Of a DNA stretch of 64,000 nucleotides, positions 24,182-35,907 are shown piece after piece. The stretch comes from Rotaria sordida (lineage: Eukaryota; Rotifera; Eurotatoria; Philodinida; Philodinidae): contig CAJNOL010000420.1 in assembly GCA_905250125.1 (NCBI GenBank), forward strand, positions 1 to 64,000. Direction: 5' to 3'. The position numbers and the translations under genes were made by a program. Positions within the stretch are counted from its first letter, which is position 1. Every line of letters starts with the position of its first letter. The notes below the pieces were generated by a model. That model was not told where the DNA came from. It saw nothing but the letters and a program-made list of their open reading frames with translations, and did no database searches.

Positions 24182-26631
24182 ATGGGCGATATGACAAAAT
24201 AATTACAAGGACTAACCATTCCCGAGCAAAGGCTTGTTACTCTCTACCAACACAACAGCTGCATTGTGAAATTATATTCATCTTTTCATTCGATAAGCAC
24301 AGCTCAATCAACTTTAAAAGGCAACTGCATAAGCTTTCCTCAAGATGTTATTAACATAGCTACTACCCTGCCATTAGAATTAGATGATCTATGTGATTCT
24401 CTAAAAATTATTTTTGTTAGTTGTCGCACCCCACAAAGAAGTCAACTAAAAAACATTTTGGCTGTTCGAAAAACAAAAGTTTTTGATGCACTTAAATGAC
24501 TTAGTCCAAACAATTTACGCCATCGATATGTTACAACTAATCAATCAACAACCAATAAATTACTTGAGAATGATGTCCCGGAGTGTTCCTGGGCAACAAT
24601 GGAAATTTTCGCTAAGGTAGAAGCGGTTGAAAACGAAGGACAACTTATAGTTTTAACCCTCTGATCAATGTATCTGAGTCCAACACTACAACAGCTATAC
24701 CAATAATTGCGAGGTAAAGCAAAAAGGCATTGATATTTGTACCTATCATTGTTTGTGTTGTAGTACTATCTTGCATGTTAACGGTACCAAAATTTCGTCT
24801 GATGACGTTGTTGAACATCTTTTAGAATGAATAAAGGTACAAATGGGTGATAAAACGCTGGAAAAAGACATCGAGGAAAATGTTGAACAAAATACTGTGT
24901 ACATAATTCCTCGTGGTAACAAACCGGCCAATGAATATTCTAATCCAAATCTTTTATTGGGTATCTTTCCTACATTTTTTCCGCATGGATGTGATACACT
25001 CGAAGATTACTCTCGACCAGTCCAAATTAATTTTCGTGAGCATCTCAGATATCTTCTTTCGTACGGAGATCATCGTTTTGAAGAACACTACTCATTCATA
25101 TTTGTTGTCTTCAATATTTTACAACGCCGAATCGCGTGCTTCCATGCCCAATTAATAACATCAAGGCCGTACTTTCAGCAATCCGCACAACTTCTTGAAT
25201 TATTGAGTTCTGAAGATGTAACAACGATCCTTGTCAACATCCCAAAAGCGCCTCATTCAAAAGTTACTAATGAAAGAAGAAATACGCTCATGAAGCATAT
25301 CAAAGTGGTTGGTGGTCATGTTATGGATTCAGTTCATTCACGGTCGACTCTTTGTACGAAAATTCATTCTTTGTGTTTTAATCTCGGTCTTCCAACTCTC
25401 TTCCTACCAATCAATCCAGTCGACATACATAGTCCAGTAGCATTTTATTTTGCAGGTGTTGATCTAAATCTTGACAAATTTTTGCCAGAAGTGTTGGGCA
25501 CAAGTTATGAACATGCTCAAATTATCGCAACACATCCTATTGCTACTGCAAAGCTCCTTAACTGTTTAATAAAAAGCATCTTGAAAAGTATTGTGCTCGG
25601 TAGTGTACTTGGTCCTACAAAAGCATATTTCGGCATTGTCAAGAATCAAGACAGAGGCTCGCTTCACTTTACACCTTCTAATTTGGCTCAATCATGAGTT
25701 TACTCCAGCACAATTAAAAGAAAAGGTTCAACACGAAGATTTTCGTGAAAATTTACTAAAATATTTAGAAGATGTTGTAAAAGAAGATTTAGACCCATTT
25801 CGAGGTAATACATTTAGCACCGTTCGAATTTGTGATTTGAAATATTCGCATTTGCCTATTTGACGAAATTTCATACCCTGAGAATACGTTATCGTTGCTT
25901 TAGCCTAGAGTTGAGCTTTCAACTAATTCTCGATAATCTAAAATGTGTTTAATTCGAATTGCAGATTCTTAGTAACCATAATAACTGCATTAGATCATTT
26001 GTACTTTTAAATTTGACCATTCTTTTTAAAGATGAAAGCGACAATCGAATCAGTACAGCAAGCGATAACAGTGAATCAATTCGTGAGTTTGTAGCTTTTA
26101 GTATATCCTTAATTTTGCTTTTGTCTTGATTTTAGAAGAAACTGGGCCGATAACGAATAAAGTTGTACCGACCAACCTACCAACGGCAAATCGTATGTTA
26201 GATGACTTCCATCGTATTTTTCGCAAAGATATGATGATATTAGTCGAAACATGCAATATTCACGAGCATTCTGCAATGTGTTACAAACACTCGAAAGGCA
26301 AGTCCAATGGTTCTAAAGCTTGTCAATTGTGTATGCCACGTGTACTCGTGAAGACTTCCAACATCGATCCTTCTATAGGTTAGATAACTATGCATCGATC
26401 ATATCCGTGGATCGACAACTTCAATGAATGACTCTTAAATGCTTGCCGATCCAAAATAGATATTAAATTCATCTAGAATGGTAACGACACTAAAGCTTTA
26501 GGGTACTATATAACTGATTATGTAACAGAGTCGACTCTAGCCTTCTATGATATGTTTGCCCTTACGCAGCAAGGAGTCAAATCTATTGAGCAGCAGCAAG
26601 TTGCTAGTAAAAAGTTTTAAAAATGATTACA
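24182..26631 (+). pseudogene. Helitron Rep (HUH endonuclease) region, broken
   Basis: The 284-residue frame at 24843-25697 matches the Helitron helicase-like N domain: LFPTFFPHG-type wording near its start, then LGLPTLFLPINPVDIHSP and FYFAG. At about 25655-25680 the HUH site (a histidine-hydrophobic-histidine run followed by LLIWL) is split between two frames by a small indel and is lost as a site. Positions 25591-25863 carry the next part in the new frame. After a 53-nt intron (26083-26135) comes a cysteine/histidine-rich segment (CNIHEHSAMC, then CQLC). A tyrosine cluster YYITDY follows near 26505-26522, the likely position of the catalytic tyrosines. Stops lie at 24497, 24828, 26429 and 26474. 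The gene product would have nicked and joined single-stranded transposon DNA. Confidence 0.82.
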
Positions 26632-26639
26632 TAGATATT

Positions 26640-27852
26640 TAATAAGCAATTTTTCTAGAGATCCTAACGTTCTTCTATGATGAACAAGGTGAAGATACAA
26701 AAGAAACTGAAGAACAGTTTCTATTAGAGCCAACAAAAACCAAAAGCGGTGATGGGTTTGTCATGATAAACACTCGTCTGGACTATTAGCATTGATCAAA
26801 AGATCTAAGTGCATTATGCTTATATGATTTTATCAGTCATTTTCCCAAGAAGGTTATTGACAAATCAGACCGCCGTTTACTAAAGAATGAAAATGGGCAT
26901 GAAGGCGAACGATTATATACCGAAGGAACAAAAATAAACGAACGACACACATTTGAAAGTGTACACCCACAATGATCATTACATATCATCATTAAACGTA
27001 CCACTCCAGTAGTACCAGTTCTGCTTGGTTCTCCAATACCCCATCGCGAACGAGAAGAAACACACCAGCGTTATTGTCGTGCATTGCTAACTTTATTCAT
27101 GCCATGGAGATCAGTCTACGATCTTTGTGCACTAAATCAGACATGGTCTGAGGCACTGGAAGTTCGAAAACCATTGATCTCTTCTAGTTCACTCAAAATT
27201 ATAGAAAATATACAACTTTTGCACGAATGTAAGCATAATCGAGATGAGCACCTTCATCAAGTTCTTCTAGAAGCACAAAATGACAGCAGCATTGATCCTA
27301 TTCTGATCCTTAACTCCTATGAAGAAGATCAAAATACTGAGGAAGACGATCTTGAACAGCTTTTGCAAATGCTTTCCATCGTAAATGAGATCATCACAAA
27401 TACTTACTCGGCATTGACAGTTACTCACGAACAACGCTATGTTCATGATGCACTACAAGCAATTGATAATACAGATAGATTTGCATTACTCAATGGTGAG
27501 TTAATTACTGCCATATTCCGAAAATATTTTGTTTGATTTAGGCCGTACACGTTCTCTGGGCGAAAATAATTATGGTGCCATACACGACGTCCACACATGT
27601 GTCGTAGCTCGCGAGCATCATATGACCATGATTAAAGAATGGAAACGTGATATTGACGCCCGACGAGATGAAACAAGAAACTATTTAATTTTAGGCCAAG
27701 ATACTCTGGACGTACGAGATGATGAAACACAGATTGAAATCGTAGGTACTGAAGTTCCAACAAGCCCAATTAAAACGAAAGTTACGAGAATCTCACCTGT
27801 GACTGCAATCAATGCGGTTATATTTCCCACAAAACAGGATATCGTCAAATAA
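26640..27852 (+). pseudogene. Helitron Rep-to-helicase linker, broken
   Basis: Frames in order: about 26700-27080, interrupted by TAG 26787 and TGA 26793 and 26973; 27084-27536, which starts with LFMPWRSVYDL and later LLHECKHNRDE, wording typical of the segment between Rep and helicase; and 27529-27852. The first two share a frame apart from the stops; the third is shifted. No enzymatic motif is expected in this part. Confidence 0.7.
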
Positions 27853-27861
27853 TTTACGCTA

Positions 27862-29571
27862 AATATACAGCAAAAATATGCTTTTATGATTGTTACTAGT
27901 CACTTAGATGGTGAACATTATACTTATACCGGTATGTTATCTCGATTTTGTTGTTGTATGGTTTAGTTAGTCTTGATATTTAGGTACTATCGATAATCAG
28001 TTATTGATGTGTATACCTGGCTGTGGTGGCACTGGAAAATCTCAGTTGATTCGTGCACTCACCAAGTATTTCCAACTAACAAAACGGGGCAAGATGTTGC
28101 GTAAACTGGCGCCAACATCTATAGCAGCAGCTGAGATTGACAGATTAACTATCCATTCATTTTTAGGTGAAAGTCGCAAAAACACTAAAAAGAAACAAAC
28201 CCGTACATTTAGACCTGGTGATATGAAATTAGAAAATGAATGGCGTCATATGAAGCACTTGATAATCGATGAGATGAGCATGGTAGGACTTTAGTATCTT
28301 AGCTCATCTAAATCAAATACTTAAAACAGCGAAGCACGTAAATTCTGAGATACCTTTTGGTGGTGTCAACGTCATTTTCTTCGGCGACTACCTTCAATAT
28401 TCTCCTGTTTTGGACAAGCCTCTCTACTATAGCTGTGCACCGACACAGCAAGTTACGGAACGTCAGAGAGATATGTTGTGTGCACAGAAGCTTATGTCTG
28501 AAATAAACTTCGTTGTTGAATTAACTCAGCAAATGCGAACCGAAGACATAAGATATTTGGAGTTTTTAAATAGATTAAGACATGGACAATCGACAATAGA
28601 AGATTACCAACTTCTGTGTACGAGAGTCGTAGGAAATCCAAAACTTCAAGTGTCTCTACAACAAAAGCCATGGAACGAAGTATGCATACTCATTTTCTCT
28701 GCGTGTCACATTACTTTTCTTTTAATAGGCTCCAATACTGGTTTTTCGGAATACGCTACGCACTCAAATTAACAATAGGGCTGTCTTAAACAAAACAATG
28801 GAAATGAGACTTACCCCAATTGTATGCATTGCTCAAGATTATATTCAAGGAAAAACTGGATGATATACGGTTACGTTAAGCAATACTTGAACTACCTAAC
28901 AATAAAACAGAACATCTTCCAGGGTATTTACCTCTCGTACCAGAAATGCCAGTTTTACTCACAGAAAACGTCGCTAATGAGATCGGACTCTCCAACGGTA
29001 CACGTGGAATCCTTCGTCAATTTGTATACGATGAATCACCAGAAGATATTCGATACCAGGATAAGAATTTTCCACCAAATACCAAGTTTATAACTCAACC
29101 AAAGTATGCTTTGGTAGAATTTCCTGGTTGCAAACTTGATGACAAACTTGCTGAACTGCAGTCCAAAATAGTTCCTAAGCCATTAGTGAACAAACATTCT
29201 TGTTTGATGCCAAGGAACTTCTTCCAGAAAATATAGCGAAAGCGGCCAAAATAAACAAGAAAACAACAAAACTCTCGGTTAAACGTAAAGCATTTCCGCT
29301 TATACCCACATATAGCATGACAACGTATAAAAGCCAAGGCCAAACACTCGATAAAATTATCGTCGATCTGGTGATGCCGCCTGGTCCAATCGAACTCGCA
29401 TCGGTTTATGTTCCATTATCTCGTGTAAAGAGACTTGACGATTTACTAATTATACGTTCATTTGAATTTGCAACACTTCAAGTTAAACCGTCAACGGCCC
29501 AAATAGAAGAACTTAAAAGACTCGATAGAATAGCACAAAATACTCGGAAACGTTTTCAATTCATTGTTTAA
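27862..29571 (+). pseudogene. Helitron PIF1-family helicase domain, broken
   Basis: Walker A is GGTGKSQ at about 28025-28045. Walker B is LIIDEMSM at about 28260-28283. Further on come FFGDYLQ (about 28378-28398), LTQQMR (about 28518-28535) and, near the C-terminus, TTYKSQGQTL and VPLSRVKRLDDL (29318-29445), which are classical PIF1/RecD-like motifs. Introns at 27932-27983 and 28680-28728 restore the reading frame on both sides. Frameshifts fall near 28293, 28857 and 29215, with a further stop near 28885. As a 5'-3' helicase it would have unwound DNA during rolling-circle transposition. All core motifs survive, so decay is recent relative to motif loss. Confidence 0.88.
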
Positions 29572-30197
29572 AACAACAACATCTGAAGAGTGCCGTGATG
29601 TTCAGAAAAACCACCTAACGCATAAAAAACGATACATTGCATGCTCGAAATTTGTGCGTTTTACAGTTCTCGTCCATAGATCATTTTGTAAAACTTGTAC
29701 GAAACTCTATTTCAAATAAAAGCCATAAAGACAAAAGAGAATGAAAAGAAATTGAACTATGCAAACGAACCGTATTGATAGAAAGCCGCTATCGCTTGCG
29801 CATTCAACCGGCATCCCAAGCAGCATTTGACAGCTATCCACTACAACACAAGCTATATATGACACACGGCATATAAGAAAACTTGTTAAGTAACGATTTC
29901 AGAGAAGAATAGCAGTGTCAACCAAATTTTGCTACCAATATCTCCGCTAAACTCACAAGTGCACCTTCATGTGACCGCATCGTAACAAAACCACAAGCTG
30001 CATTGAGGACTAAAGGCAACCGAACGACCCTCATTTCATTCAATAGACTTTTATAAACAACTAGTACGGTAGCATTAACTGCCACACATCACTAAAACTC
30101 ACAGAAAATAACCAAGAATACTGCCCCAACAGGTATTCCAACCATACTCAAATCTAGACTGTCAGTTTCAAACACAAACACGGTGCCTATTGGTGCA
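29572..30197. other. Downstream flank of the Helitron, end not identified
   Basis: Non-coding. The Helitron 3' terminus (short hairpin then CTRR) should lie here if the copy is complete, but no hairpin stands out by eye. Confidence 0.4.
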
Positions 30198-30470
30198 GGA
30201 TCCAGTGTGGATGTCGGTGTCGATAGGCATAAGAATGTTTCATTCAATTCCAAATCCAAACACACACCCACACTCCAACCCATCCAAACGCACCGAACAC
30301 CAACACCCACACACACTCTCAGACTCACATCCAAACTCAACTCACTCCCACACTCGCCATACCCACGCCCTATCAAACCCACATCCACACCCTCTCCCTC
30401 AGCCTCATCCTCACCCACGCCCACACCAACACCCCCATACACACCCCCACATACACGCCCACACCAACTT
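30198..30470. repeat. Telomere-like inverted island (8), very long C/A arm
   Basis: A short G/T arm (AGTGTGGATGTCGGTGTCG) and loop are followed by about 220 bases of C/A-rich sequence (CACACACCCACACTCC, CACCAACACCCCC, CACACCCCCACATAC). The long Pro/His/Thr-rich frames on the plus strand and the Gly/Val-rich frame on the minus strand are produced by this repeat and are not genes. Confidence 0.8.
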
Positions 30471-30710
30471 GAAAACCTATGCTTGGTCCAAATCTTAACT
30501 CACAAAATATCGTTAGCGCATAGCGAAACTGTAAAAAAAAGCAATGATTCATCCAATTGGTCGCTCTTGAAATCTCATTGGTGCATGGCCAAACCGTGAA
30601 AACCTATGATTGGTGCAAATGGCCACTCTCGAAATCTCATTCGTGCATAGCCACACGGTGAAAACTTATGATTGGCTGAAAATCTGTCACCTGAAATCTG
30701 ATTGGCTGGA
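30471..30710. repeat. Degenerate tandem repeat, unit about 64 bases
   Basis: About four diverged copies. Recurrent landmarks are GAAATCTCATTGGTGCAT, GTGAAAACCTATGATTGG and CATAGCCACACGGTG. It lies between the telomere-like island and the cut end of the DUF6606-type gene. Confidence 0.6.
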
Positions 30711-30899
30711 ATGCAGACATCTGATTTGTCGGGGAAGGGGGGGGGGGAGGGTAAGGAATCTGTACTAATCGATTGGATAAGGTGAAGATCTGTTGTAAGA
30801 TCGATGATGTTATAGGTGAAAAAAACATTTTTTCGTTCTGTGCGAACGAACGAACGAACGCACGAACATACGAACCTTGCTCGGTGTATGACCCTCCTT

Positions 30900-33828
30900 T
30901 CAGTAGAGGGAACAATTTTCAGACGTAGTTTTTCTATTTCATTAAAGGCTGAAGACAGTATGGTTTGAATATTTTCTGAAATGAGAATAATCCATTTCTC
31001 ACCGATTCTACGACATTTCAGTGCCAAATCAGCTAGTTTATCTTGTTTTGTTGAATTACAAATGGTTAACATTCTCATAGTTATTATCGTAATAGCTGCT
31101 AATACCAATTCATGTTGCCAATTTAATTCACAATCATCTAAACGACGATCTAATCTCGTAATTAATTCGTCAATAAAATGATCGTCTAATAATTGTTCAT
31201 GCGCTTCCGAACACCAAGAATTATCAGATGAACTAATATTCATTGTCTGTGGGCCGTATTGCCATATTGAATGCATGATCAGTATTGTCACACTTTCTTC
31301 AGAAATAGGTAATGAGTCCATTTCAAACATTGCCAAGAGATTCCACCATTGTAAACGATGACCTGATCTAAATGAACCAAATTCTATAAACTGACTGGGT
31401 TTCATTCGTATTGGACAATCGGACCGTTTAGCAATTACATGATTTTGAAGAAATTTTGTAGTATTTATTGCAATTGTAATTGTTTGTAATCTGGATGATT
31501 AAGTTGGGGGGTTAATATACGGCATTCATCATCGAATCCAATTGATTTTGTTGGCAAGATTTCAACAGTCAAACTATTTTCATGTAAAAAACCTTCGATA
31601 GATGTAGAACCAATAAATGGTGAATAGGAATAATTTTGCGTTACAGATTTTGTAGAGGATACTAATTTCACTTTACAGTTGCTTGGACTAGTATAGAATG
31701 GTCCTAACTTGCTTGCATGAGGAGGAATACTTAACCATTCGTGCATCTTATGTGGTGGACACGGTTTTGGACGATTGATAAATTGCCAGATGGTATCACG
31801 ATAATTTCGAATTTCAAGGGGCATCTGTAATTCAAAAATAACGGCTAATGCTTGTTCGCGTTTGGATGGTAATGGACATTCATAAATATGTACTTTAACG
31901 TTCATAGCTTGTTCCTCAATTGTACATCTGTGACATTGTCGATGATAACCATATTTATAACTACATGAACAAGACATACCTCTTATTGAATTCATAAGGC
32001 CTGTATATCTTTCTTTTGCATTTGTGACTTCCTGTATTTTCTGTTGTTTATCTCGTTCAGCTTGAGCTCTAATTTTTTGTATACTTTCATTCATTTCCGA
32101 TGATTGAGAAGCACAATATACACCGAATGCATTAACATCATCTATAGATGTCAAAAGATCAGGATATGTTTTGTTACTAAATTCACTAAAGTAATGTCGG
32201 AGATCATAAACTCGAATCATATCGTTTCGATTTGGTAAGACTAAAAATTCAAATAACTTCATAAGATTTGGAATATTTATTGAATGTTGTTTTAGTCGTT
32301 CAAATCTTGAATCATTACATAATTTTTGATGCATTAAGCGAATAATCGTTAATGATGTTAGAATATATCGACTATAACCCATAGGATCTGTCGGACCTTT
32401 TTCTGACCAATAATGATTCAATGCTGCATTTTGATATTCTTCAAAGAAGTCCAACAAAGTTTCAAACCGATCCCTTCCGCTTAGGTATATTGTTGGGTGA
32501 TTGATCCATTGGTTTAAACGTGATTCAACCCAAATTTCTATACGAGTCAAAGCTATTCCAATAGTATAATTAAATTTTTCTGTTAATTCTTTAATCGATG
32601 GTACATAATCATCCTGAATAACGTTACTACTAACATTATATTTCTTAATTCCTGGCAAAAATGTCATTGTTTGTCTCAAGATTTGATTATTCGGAGAAGT
32701 TTTTAAGTCTTCACATAAATGTTGATAAATATCACATTCAAGAAATTTGACGTTGGTCATCAATAATTTTCGATTTGTTTCTTCATTGTTTTGAATGGAT
32801 TTTTGCCAATCTGATCCTGGAAGAATTTGATTAATTTTCATTTGTATTTCTTGTTTCGTACTTTGTATCCATGCGTTCATATCATTTGAATTTATAGACG
32901 ATAACAGCTTTTCGATTTTACACAATCTTCGTACGATTTTTCGAATACAATGAACTAATAAATCAGTGGATATTGTAGAATATGTATTACAAATAACATA
33001 TGTTAGAAAATGAGTGATCAATAATTTATAAACAAGGGTGCCCACATGCCCCAAACGTTTGGTTAGAATGATTTGAAGTACTACTTTGATAGTCAACCAT
33101 AAGCCTGAACGTCGAAAAGGTAATAAGGCACTGCTACATCTGATATGATCGCGATGTTTTTTCTTGAATTCAATAGACATATTAGAACTGTTTTCAATTT
33201 GAATTCCTTGAAATAGTTGAATCCACCACTGGCATACATAATGAGATTCTGATACATCATGTATCTTATTTTTTTGTAGAGAAGTTTGATAAGATTTGGA
33301 ATATTCAATCGTGTTTTTCATAAAGTCCACCAACAATTCACAATGAACTTTGGAACTCAGCTGAGATCGATCGTTCAATCTGTATGTTGTTACTGGAAAG
33401 CAAGAGAGATGAGGAACAAGAGAAGTAGTAATATCTTGAATTGGTAATAAAACTTGCCAAGATGAAACTAATGGTTGATCAATATTGTTTTCTTCAATTT
33501 CAATTAGAATTGCAGCATTTTGAGCATTGAAATATAATGGAAGAAAACTTCCTGGTGGTTGTTGCTCAATAATAGTTTGTATATTTGATTTGGAAAAATT
33601 ATCTGGGTTCTGTAAGATAGACCAACTTTTAAGACAATAATCGCTAAGCACGTGAAATATTGGCAAATTATTCGTATCATTTGTTAATTCAAAACTATCC
33701 AAATATTGTTTCATATATTCTAATATCTTGTATTCATATTGATGATTGGACTGAATTAAAAAATCATTATCAGCTGAAGATGGTAGATTATGTGGGAGAA
33801 ACAAGTGGTTCAAAATTGATTGATCCAT
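30900..33828 (-). pseudogene. Giant DUF6606/DUF3638-type protein, N-terminal part only
   Basis: The frame 33828-31465 gives 787 residues starting MDQSILNHLFLPHNLPSS, which fits the beginning of a DUF6606 domain (typically NHVFLPPKLP). Its stop at 31465 coincides with a frame change: the next frame is open across the junction and reads on through MKPSQFIEFGSFRSGHRLQW to IVPSTERR near 30905, so a one-base frameshift near 31480 separates one gene into two. FGSFRSGHRLQW, IWQYGP and CSEAHEQLLDDHF are typical of the large (about 3000-residue) DUF3638/DUF3645 proteins of fungi and other eukaryotes, which databases label ubiquitinyl hydrolases on weak evidence. Only about the first 970 residues are present. 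Homology stops near 30905 and the frame runs into simple repeats. The gene is therefore truncated and probably non-functional. Confidence 0.72.
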
Positions 33829-34337
33829 AGTTCAGCACTGTGAGAATATGTTGTGACGTTAGAAAAATAAATGCAATCGTCGAATTGCAGACATAAACAA
33901 TCGAAAAGTGAAAGACACCCACGAGACGTAAAAAAACAAACTCCTCGTCGCTAATGCAAACTTGGTTGGCAAAGACAAAACAGTAGACTTTTTAAGTAAT
34001 GAAAAAATAGTGAGAAGAAAAAACAACATTACATTATACAGTTACACTTTGTTACAGGCATGTTGTTCACATACCTTCACCTCACTTCAGTTGTTATTGT
34101 TCGTTTTCTCTCTGTTCGCTCTTGGCATTCGCTTCTTGTCTCTATTCTGTTTTCATTCTCTTTGTTTACATTCTTTGATTCTTTTTTTCTCTCATCGCGA
34201 TACTCTCTATCTTGGGTCGGGTCATTCGAAATAAAACTGAACCAAAAGAAGAAGCAAAATGGACCTTTGATACACTTTAACAAAAGCAAAAAAAACATTG
34301 AGCTATTGCAATAAATTTCAGTAATGTGGTGCATTTT
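33829..34337. other. Upstream region of the DUF6606-type gene
   Basis: Non-coding, T/C-rich in part (34080-34200, CTCTTTGTTTAC-like runs). It should hold the minus-strand promoter; no motif can be named. Confidence 0.4.
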
Positions 34338-34458
34338 CGGGTATGGGGTGTGGGTGGGTGTGGAGTGTGGTTGGGTGTGGATATGGGTGTGGGTATGGGT
34401 GTGTAGGTATGGGTGTATGTATCCATTTCATCTCCACCCACACCCACACCCACACCCT
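34338..34458. repeat. Telomere-like inverted island (9), well preserved
   Basis: About 85 bases of GGGGTGTGGGTGGGTGTGG-type sequence, a loop of about 17 bases, then CTCCACCCACACCCACACCC. This is among the cleanest arrays in the window and the closest to tandem GTGGGT/TGTGGG. Confidence 0.88.
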
Positions 34459-35371
34459 TTATTTACTTCAATCTCAATGTATCAAACTGAAGGCCGTTTA
34501 GATAAATTTAAATCTACATCAACAGCTATCTTTAACAACTGATGATGAATAGGTGTCTGTTACTCGAAAACTTTTGTTTGAACAGTTATAATAATAAGAA
34601 ACACAACTTCATTTCATTTATTTATTTACATATTGTATATATCAGATAAGATCAACTTGATAGAAAATAATAAATAGTTTAATTGACATTTTTCTTTGGT
34701 GAGCAAGTGTTGAATTAATCATAGTACTTTCGAAGAAAAAAAGACAAACACATATTTGATCCATAATAATCTAGAAACTGAAAAAAATATGCATGGACAA
34801 ATAAGTTTGATCAAAAATACAATAAAATTTCCGTATGTGGACAGCTCCACTCTCCGTTAGCTGTGTTTTGCAAAATAATATTGAGAATGTAAATTTTGTT
34901 TGTTTTGGTAACTATAGAAATGACTATTAACGAGAAAAACTGAAAACCTCTCGAAAGTGGACACCTCCCTATGGTGAACACTTAGCAAGAGTCCCTTAGT
35001 TGTGCACTATATAGAAGTTATCGTGTAGTTAATTTAATCGAAGTGCTTGTTCATTGTTCGTATGTTTAAATAGTCATAATATCCAGGAAAAAACTTTAGA
35101 AAACACAGTTGGATCAATTCTAAGATTTAAATTGAATGAAAATATATACGAATAGAGAAATTTCATTGAAAGCATTTTATGTATCGATATTCTTCACATG
35201 ATTTATCAAGTACTCAAACAGACGAAATGTTCTTCACAAAAAAAATTCGTTTTTCTAAGAATGTCCGAGTTACAATGAAACAGATTTGTTTTGAACAAAC
35301 TAATTTCATCAAATGAAGTTTGGTAACTAAATTCTACCCAGGGAAATAAAAAAAATGAAAACAAATGGCTT
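34459..35371. other. Non-coding stretch, nothing recognised
   Basis: AT-rich. No frame or repeat supported. Confidence 0.45.
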
Positions 35372-35603
35372 TTTTCATGATGAAATGAACATAATAATGC
35401 ATTTATTCCATTTTCATTGATAAAAATGAAAATTTTTATCATCGATCTCATTTCATGATTTTGATTTCTACTCAAAGTCATAAAATGAAAGTGATTAAAA
35501 ATTAAAATCATAAAATCATAAAAATTGATGATGAAAATTTTCATTGTCATCAACGAATATGAAATGAATGCATTATTATGTTCATTTCATCATGAAAGAT
35601 GCC
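35372..35603. repeat. Inverted repeat, TCATGATGAAATGAAC type
   Basis: TTCATGATGAAATGAACATAATAATGCATT at 35374-35404 recurs inverted at 35566-35598, nearly perfect over about 32 bases. The 160 bases between are filled with TTTCATTGAT, ATGAAAATTTT and TTTCATGATT words in both orientations. The 115-residue minus-strand frame is a by-product. Confidence 0.75.
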
Positions 35604-35907
35604 ATATTTTCCATATTTTTTCATACGAAAGTCATCATATTTTTTTAATTGCGTGGGTATGCTTATAGATGGATAGGTGATTTATTAATATTGTTAAAAA
35701 ATGGAAAAATGCAACTCTTTTCCTCAAAAGCAACACATTTTATTTAGTAACAAAAATTAAACATTAAATATTTACATAAGAAATTGAGAATAAAAAAAAG
35801 TACTTAGACAAATAAATTGTACAAAATATTTACATAATTATATACAACATATTTTTAGGTAATTATTTACATATTTATGTACGACATATTTACATATGTA
35901 CATGATT
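35604..35907. other. AT-rich downstream flank of the four-exon pseudogene
   Basis: Includes several TACATATTTA-like words near 35830-35900. No gene seen. Confidence 0.4.

Larger units (their letters stand above)
23277..29571 (+). mobile_element. Decayed Helitron (rolling-circle transposon), near full length
   Basis: Reading left to right, translated pieces give a basic N-terminus, cysteine-rich segments, a Helitron Rep-like (HUH) region, a tyrosine-containing segment, a linker and a PIF1-family helicase. That is the standard domain order of an autonomous Helitron. The copy is broken by about ten in-frame stops and at least four frameshifts, so it should be inactive. Four short introns can be recognised by GT..AG ends and frame continuity: 23943-23991, 26083-26135, 27932-27983 and 28680-28728 (49, 53, 52 and 49 nt). 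Helitrons with helicase are known from bdelloids. The terminal TC start and CTRR hairpin end are not identified, so the outer limits are those of the coding region. Confidence 0.88.

Noticed and set aside
30092..30599. Three long frames rich in Pro, His, Thr (plus) or Gly, Val (minus)
   Set aside because: They lie wholly inside the C/A-rich arm of a telomere-like island, which lacks stops in several frames because of its composition.
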